A stretch of 64,000 bases of DNA from Talpa occidentalis (Eukaryota > Chordata > Mammalia > Eulipotyphla > Talpidae), in contig NW_023601543.1 of assembly GCF_014898055.3 (NCBI RefSeq), forward strand, positions 59,905,782 to 59,969,781. The letters are read 5' to 3'. The translations under genes and the position numbers were made by a program. Under the pieces are notes generated by a model. That model had not been told where the DNA came from. It did not search any database and saw only the letters and a list, made by a program, of their open reading frames with translations. Shown piece by piece: positions 58,461-64,000 of the stretch; position 1 is the stretch's first letter, and each line of letters starts with the position of its first letter.

Positions 58461-61400
58461 TTTTTTTTTTGTTTTTTTGTTTGTTTTTTTTTTAAATAAT
58501 AAATTTTATTTTTATATTCCCCATACAATTGCAACCCCCCCATTCTGATCCCAATCCCTCCCTTCCCGCCCCCCACCCCCCAAAAAGTGTCTCTGGTTCA
58601 TAGTTTTTTGTTGATTTTGATTTTCACTTTCTTATAGTTATTCTTTTTCCTGGTCCCTTATTTAAGTTTTCTAGATTCCTGCTATGAGTGAGACCATCCG
58701 GTATTTTCTTTTTTCTTTTTGGCTTATTTCGCTGAGCATGATCCCTTCCAGCGCCATCCATGTTGCTGCAAATTGCATGTGTTTATCGTTTTTGAATGCT
58801 GAGTAATATTCCATGGTATATATGTACCACATCTTCTTGATCCAGTCATCTATTTTGGGGCATTTGGGCTGTTTCCAAAGCTTAGCTATTGTCAATAGTG
58901 CTGCTATAAACATAGGGGTGCAGGTGCTCTTTGGAATTGATGTTTCTGTGTCCTTTGGGTAAATACCTAGGAGTGAAATTGCTGGATCATATGGAAGCTC
59001 TATGTTTAGTAGGTCCAGAAATCTCCACACAGCTCTCCATAGTGGTTGGACCAGTTTGCACTCCCACCAACAGTGCAGGAGAGTTCCTTTTTCTCCACAT
59101 CCTTGCCAACATTTGTTGTTGCTAGTTTTTTTAATATGTGCCATTCTCACTGGTGTAAGATGGTATCTCATGGTAGTTTTGATTTGCATTTCCCTGATTA
59201 CAAGTGATGTTGAACATTTTTTCATATGCCTGTTGGCCATTTGCATTTCCTCTTCGGAGAAGTTTCTTTTTAGCTCTTCTGCCCATTTTTTGAATGGATT
59301 ATTTTTTTTGTTTTTGTTGAGTCTCTTTAGCTGTTTGTAGATTTTTGTCATCAGTCCTTTATCATTAGTGTTGTGTGCAAAAATGTTCTCCCAGTCGGTG
59401 GGGTTTCTCTTTGTTTTTGTTATTGTCTCTTTTGCTGTGCAGAAGCTCTTTAATTTGATGTAGCCCCAGCTGTTTATCTTTGCCTTCACTATCACTGCTT
59501 TGGGTGATGTGTCTGTAAAGATGTCTTTGATGTTCAAATCACGTAGTGTTTCGCCTATATTTCCTTCTATATATTTTATGGTTTCAGGTCTTATGTCTAG
59601 TTCTTTAATCCATTTTGAGTTGATTTTTGTGTATGTGTGAGGTAGTGGTCAAGCTTCATTCTTTTGCATGTAGCGACCCAGTTTTCCCAGCACCATTTAT
59701 TGAACAAACTTTCTTTGCTCCAATGCATAGTCTTTGCTCCTTTGTCAAAGATTAGTTGACCATAAATCTGTGGGTTTATTTCTGGATTTTCTATTTGATT
59801 CCATTGGTCTGTGTGTCTGTTCTTGTTCCAATACCATGCAGTTTTTTTTTTTTTTTTTATAGAGGCATGTTTTATTTATTTATTTTATTTGTTTTTGTTA
59901 GTTTTGTTTTTACATGCACTGGGTACAGTCAGAAGCATGGGAGGGTGAGAGAATTCACCAGAGCCAGAGTGGGGAGCAGAGCAGGCAGAAGGACCGAAGT
60001 ACACTGCTGAGGGGAGCAGCGGGCGGCAGGAGAGGTCTGCGCGCCATGTGGGACCCTCCTCCGGTGGCCGGGGAGCAGCCGGGGATCAAACCGGCGCCGC
60101 AGAGGCCGCGGGCAGCTTCGCAACCCAGCGCTCAACCGCTGCGCCACCGGGGAGGCCCAATACCATGCAGTTTTGATGATTATGGCTTTGTAGTAGAGTT
60201 TGAAGTCTGGGAGTGTGATGCCTCTATTCCCTTCTTTTTTTTTCAGGAGAGCTTTGGCTATTTGGGGTTTTTTGTGATTCCATATGAATTTCATCAATAA
60301 TTGTTCAATTTTTTGAAGAATGACATTGAAATTTTGATTGGAATAGCATTGAATCTGTATATTGCTTTTGGTAGGATGGCCATTTTAATAATGTTTATTC
60401 TTCCAATCCATGAGCAGGGGATGTCTTTCCATTTCTTTGTGTCTTCTTCTATTTCTTTTAACAGTGTTTTATAGTTTTCTTTGTATAGGTCCTTTACCTC
60501 TTTTGTTAGATTTATTCCCAAATATTTGATTTTTTTTTGTTTCAGTAATAAAAGGGATGGTTTTTTTTATTTCTTCTTCTTCAGATTTATTGTTTGTGTA
60601 TAGGAAGGCTACTGACTTTTGCGTGTTGATTTTGTATCCTGCCACTTTACTGAACTGATTGATGAGTTGAATTCGTTTTTCTGTGGAGTTTTTGGGGTTC
60701 TCTATGTATATTATCATATCATCTGCAAATAGTGATAGTTTGACTTCTTCTTTTCCTATTTGGATTCCTTGGATGTCTTTCTCTTGTCTTATTGCTCTGG
60801 CTAGGACTTCCAGTATTATATTGAAAAGCAGTGGTGAGAGTGGACATCCTTGTCTTGTTCCAGATCTTAATGGAATTGCTTTCAGCTTTTCACCATTGAG
60901 GATGATACTGGCTGTTGGCTTGTCATATATGGCCTTTATGATGTTGAGGTATGTTCCTTGTATCCCAAGAATTTCAAGGGCTTTTATCATGAATGCGTGT
61001 TGCACTTTGTCGAAAGCTTTCTCAGCATCTATTGATATTATCATATGGTTTTTATATTTCTTTTTGTTGATGTGTTGGATAACGTTGATTGATTTTCGGA
61101 TGTTAAACCATCCTTGTGTCCCTGGAATGAATCCTGGTTTGGTCATGATGAATTATCTTATGGATACATTGTTGGATTCTGATAGCTAAAATTTTATTGA
61201 GGATTTTTGCATCAGTGTTCATAAGGGAGATTGGCCTTTAGTTTTCCTTTTTTGTGTTGTCCTTGTTCGGTTTTGGTATTAGTGTAATGTTGGCTTCATA
61301 GAACGTGTTTGGTATTGTCCCTTCCTTCTCAATTTTTTGGAAGAGTTTGTGAAGGATAGGCACTAATTCGTCTCTGAATGTTTGGTAGAATTCATTTGTA

Positions 61401-61504
61401 AATCCATCAGGTCCTGGGCTTTTGTTTTTGGGGAGGTTTTTGATTACCGTTTCAATTTCGCTGCTTGTAATTGGTCTGTCTAGGTGTTCTATTTCTTCTT
61501 TATC
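58461..61504 (-). mobile_element. Young 5'-truncated L1 with perfect TSD, interrupted by a SINE
   Basis: The minus strand carries the ORF2 reverse transcriptase-to-C-terminus part and 3' UTR, with the poly(A) seen as poly-T at about 58461-58490. Long minus frames remain: 60469-61146 ([29 protein letters not shown], the catalytic FADD at about 60723) and 58671-59537 (zinc-knuckle-like [18 protein letters not shown]). Perfect 18-bp duplications TAAGCTAGGTCATTTCTT are at 58443-58460 and 61505-61522. A SINE at 59845-60158 and a few frameshifts disable it. Confidence 0.95.
59845..60158 (-). mobile_element. tRNA-derived SINE (GC-rich subfamily), minus, inside the young L1
   Basis: A perfect 16-bp TSD AATACCATGCAGTTTT is at 59829-59844 and 60159-60174. 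It post-dates the host L1. Confidence 0.96.
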
Positions 61505-61522
61505 TAAGCTAGGTCATTTCTT

Positions 61523-62068
61523 ATGTAACACCCAGACATTGGCAGCCATCTTGCAGACATGCATGGAGGCATCCTGAGAGCAAAGTCCATATCCTGAAGA
61601 TGGCAGAGTGAAGAAGTAGAAAGAACTTGGGCCCTTGATGGTGTTTTCAGGATTCTTTATCAGTTCCAAAAACTCCCTACCTCTAGCCTTCTTATTATAT
61701 GGGATAATAAACTCTTTTTACTTAAGCAATTTGAGTGAAGATTTTCTGTCACTCACAACATTCATCTGAAGCAATATAGATAATCCTATGGAGATGCCTA
61801 TTGCTAGAACAAAGGCTTTTGAGAGGAAGACTTGCCTGAGGTCATAAGTAGTACATTCTGTATTGTACTGAAAACCTCAGGTAAATTGATTGATAAAAAT
61901 TGTCTTGAAATTGTAGACTAGGTATTAAATACTATAGGTGTTCTATTTCATTTATATAAGTTCATGCTTATTTTATGAAATTCTGCCTTTCAAACTCACC
62001 CACCAGCCCTATCCCTTTACTCAGAGGTTACTGCTGAGAATAATATGATGAGTTCCTTTTAGACATTC
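61523..62068. other. No gene recognised; possibly old LTR
   Basis: Continues the sequence interrupted by the young L1 (left flank 58168-58442). 'gggataataaactctttttac' around 61700 looks like an old LTR poly(A) region. Confidence 0.4.
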
Positions 62069-62090
62069 CACACACACACACACACACACA

Positions 62091-62133
<43 letters not shown>
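62069..62133 (+). repeat. (CA)n(CT)n compound microsatellite
   Basis: About 12 CA units are followed by about 20 CT units without interruption. Confidence 0.95.
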
Positions 62134-62137
<4 letters not shown>

Positions 62138-62189
62138 AAATTTGAAGGAATATTTAAAATGGTCTAAGGTCTGCTGATATCAGAAAATA

Positions 62190-62640
62190 TATAGAAGAAA
62201 ACATAGGAAAAACTCTGATGAGTTGATGGGGTCACCCATTGAGGTCCTTGGGTTACCTTTGACTAATGCTTTAGCAGTTTCCCATCCAGTGGCATACAGC
62301 GAGTTTACTAAGGAAAACGGTGTCTGCGTAGACCCAAACAGGCAAAAACGGCATTTTAAAAAAGGCAGGTTTAATAGTGAAAAGAGAAAGGAAAAAAGAA
62401 GCACCTGCATAGACACAGGCAGGGAGAGAGCTGCTGCATTTTGCCAGGGCAGGAGTTGTTCTTATATAGTGTTCTTTTGTGGGCTTCATTCCTTTGTGAA
62501 CTTTATCTATTATTAAATTGATCACTTCTAGAGACTGATTAATCTGTAATAAGTGGTGATTCTTTGTAATGACCTTCAGTCTCAATATCCCCACCTCTGG
62601 TCTGCTGCCTAAGGAGTTTCCATTTCTGTAGCTGTTTTGA
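62190..62640 (-). repeat. Possible LTR relic
   Basis: 'aaaggcaggtttaatagtga' followed by 'agcacctgcatagacaca' and 'gttcttatatagtgttc' resembles an antisense LTR. Related words occur near 50190-50240. The family is unknown. Confidence 0.4.
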
Positions 62641-63139
62641 TGACTATGTTAACCATTCTGCCCGCCCCTCCCCCACATCTAGTTTCTGGATCTATGAAAC
62701 CTCCATCCCAAATTCTCTACTCTAAGACTCTATCAACTCCATGACATCACTTTCTGTTAAGTCTTCTGGAACTCAACTACAACAAAGGAAACAAAAGCAA
62801 AAATAAACAAAGGCAACTACATCTAATTAAAAAGCTGCTGCACAGCAAAGGACACTGTCATTGAAATGGAAAGGCTCCTTATTAAATGGGAGAATATATT
62901 TGTATATCACACACACATATCACACATCACACAATCAACAAGGGGTTAATAGCCAATATCTACAAAACATTCACACAATTCAAACAAGAAAGGCAATCAA
63001 AAAATGAGCAGAAGTTCTGAATAGATGCTTCTCTAAAGTAGGCATACAAATGACCAACAGGTACATGCAAAAATGTTCATTATCACTTATCATCAGGAAA
63101 ATGCAAATCAAAACCACAATGAGATACAGTCACAGAATA

Positions 63140-63290
63140 TGATTTCCATAAAAAAAGGAGGTTCTGTGTTCTCTGCCCCACCTAATGAAGGTAAAGGGAG
63201 CAAGAGAGAAATTAGAAAGAGAAGACTTGGAGGAGGTGTGTGGAGTAGAGACGTGTGAAGAAGGCTGGCTTGCTTCTTAGCTTTGGACTG
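63140..63290 (+). repeat. Unclassified LTR-like repeat (family B), copy 3, partial
   Basis: GGAGGTTCTGTGTTCTCTGC followed by 'cccacctaatgaagg' and 'gacgtgtgaagaaggctgg' parallels the first about 150 bases of 14715-14880. It interrupts the L1 ORF2 between 'gagatacagtcac' and 'gtcagaatggcc'. Confidence 0.5.
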
Positions 63291-63584
63291 TCAGAATGGC
63301 CTATATCAAAACCAGTAAGTACTGGTGGGGGTGTGGAGAAGAGGAACGCTTGTACACTGTTGGTGGCAATGTAGACTGGTCCAGCCCCTATGGGAAATAG
63401 TATGGAGGTTTCTCAAAGATATACCATGTATTTGGACAATTCCACTCCTAGATATCTAACCAACAAATGCAAAACCACTAATTCGAAGGGCAATATGCAC
63501 TCGTATCTTCATTGCAGCACTATGTATAATCAAGTTATGGAAACAATCTAAGTGCCCACGAACAGAGGAGTAGATAAATATGTG

Positions 63585-63585
<1 letters not shown>

Positions 63586-63613
<28 letters not shown>
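63586..63613 (+). repeat. (AC)n microsatellite
   Basis: About 14 uninterrupted AC units within the L1 relic. Confidence 0.9.
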
Positions 63614-63616
<3 letters not shown>

Positions 63617-63929
63617 TAAATGGAATACTATCAAATTTAAAAAACAAAAATAAATAAATACTAAATATTATCAACTTTAAAAATCTTGCCATTTGCCACA
63701 ACATGGATGGAGCTGGAAGGGAGTGTTATGCTAAATAAGTCAGAAGGAAAGTGAAATATATTGCATGAATTCACTCATATGTGGAATATAAAGAAACAAA
63801 ATAGAACAGACAAAACTAAGCCAAAACAAATGCTAGAAATCCAACTGCAGAGTTGAAGCTATCAGTAAGGGAGAGTGGGGGTAGGGAACAAATGGGAGAG
63901 GGGCTCAATGAACTATGGTGGAGTAATTT

Positions 63930-64000
63930 TTTTTAAAGATTTAGTTATTTATGCATACAAGAACTGGGGTACAGACCAGAGGTGTTGGGGGTGAGAGGAT
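63930..64000 (-). mobile_element. tRNA-derived SINE (ttaag subfamily), minus, cut by window end
   Basis: Only the tail side is present (AAAGATTTAGTTATTTATGC to GGGGTGAGAGGAT). Confidence 0.9.

Larger units (their letters stand above)
62770..63915 (+). mobile_element. Old sense L1 3'-end relic, interrupted by a family B fragment
   Basis: ORF2 C-terminal signatures read on plus ('aaaagctgctgcacagcaaa', 'gaaaatgcaaatcaaaacca', 'ccacaacatggatggagctg') with many stops. The run is broken between about 63135 and 63291 by unrelated sequence, and resumes at GTCAGAATGGCCTATATC. Confidence 0.8.

Noticed and set aside
60469..61146. Reverse-transcriptase frame as a stand-alone gene
   Set aside because: It is part of a 5'-truncated L1 flanked by a TSD, with the catalytic region cut off from the endonuclease and disrupted by a SINE.
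62069..62133. Regulatory polypyrimidine element
   Set aside because: It is a plain (CA)n(CT)n microsatellite with no supporting context.

Overview
This is a mammalian nuclear DNA window, almost certainly from the X chromosome. Two protein-coding loci can be recognised, both on the minus strand. The first is the 5' end of KDM6A (UTX, the X-linked H3K27 demethylase): its CpG-island promoter at about 11.3-13.1 kb, exon 1 (11823-11984) and exon 2 (11545-11608). Everything from 11542 down to 1 is then KDM6A intron 2, because no exon 3 is visible. The second is an intact, intronless dual-specificity phosphatase of the DUSP18/DUSP21 type at 44627-45196, about 32 kb upstream of KDM6A on the same strand. 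That is the place and orientation of human DUSP21 on Xp11.3, so it is called DUSP21 by position.

The rest is repeat-rich. About 40 copies of one tRNA-derived SINE (about 270-320 bp, A and B boxes near the 5' end, A/T-rich tail) lie on both strands in a GC-rich and an older 'ttaag' subfamily, many with target-site duplications (TSDs) readable by eye. It is not Alu, B1/B2, pig PRE, horse ERE, carnivore tRNA-Lys SINE or the classic vespertilionid Ves. I believe it resembles a rhinolophoid-bat SINE (Rhin-1 type), but the bat assignment is from memory and tentative. The Laurasiatherian-type repeat background fits.

Layout: 1-1.1 kb Tigger-type DNA transposon with a SINE inside; 1.2-2.1 kb old LTR; 2.4-11.5 kb KDM6A intron 2, mostly single copy with MIR and SINEs; 11.3-13.1 kb promoter CpG island; 14.2-15.3 kb young ERV LTR with its polypurine tract and an unclassified repeat; 17-19.2 kb old LINE ORF1-like relic; 19.6-22.4 kb hAT (Charlie/Zaphod-type) transposon relic; 24.9-25.4 kb solo LTR; 26.3-35.6 kb a long antisense L1 with several SINEs and an ATP5PF processed pseudogene inside; 35.6-41.4 kb an older antisense L1 with a younger sense L1 in it; 41.7-42.5 kb old MaLR/L1 pieces; 44.6-45.2 kb DUSP; 48.4-49.8 kb a SINE split by a solo LTR, then the second copy of the unclassified repeat; 56.4-57.8 kb a twin-primed (5'-inverted) L1; 58.5-61.5 kb a young 5'-truncated L1 with a perfect 18-bp TSD and a SINE inside; 62.8-64 kb an older L1 with a third copy of the unclassified repeat.

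The most notable sequence-level observation is a one-base insertion in KDM6A exon 1. It breaks the canonical start frame, but a downstream ATG in better context lies in the correct frame. No new enzymatic or defence system is visible. Most of the listed open frames are SINE or L1 translations or CpG-island noise.
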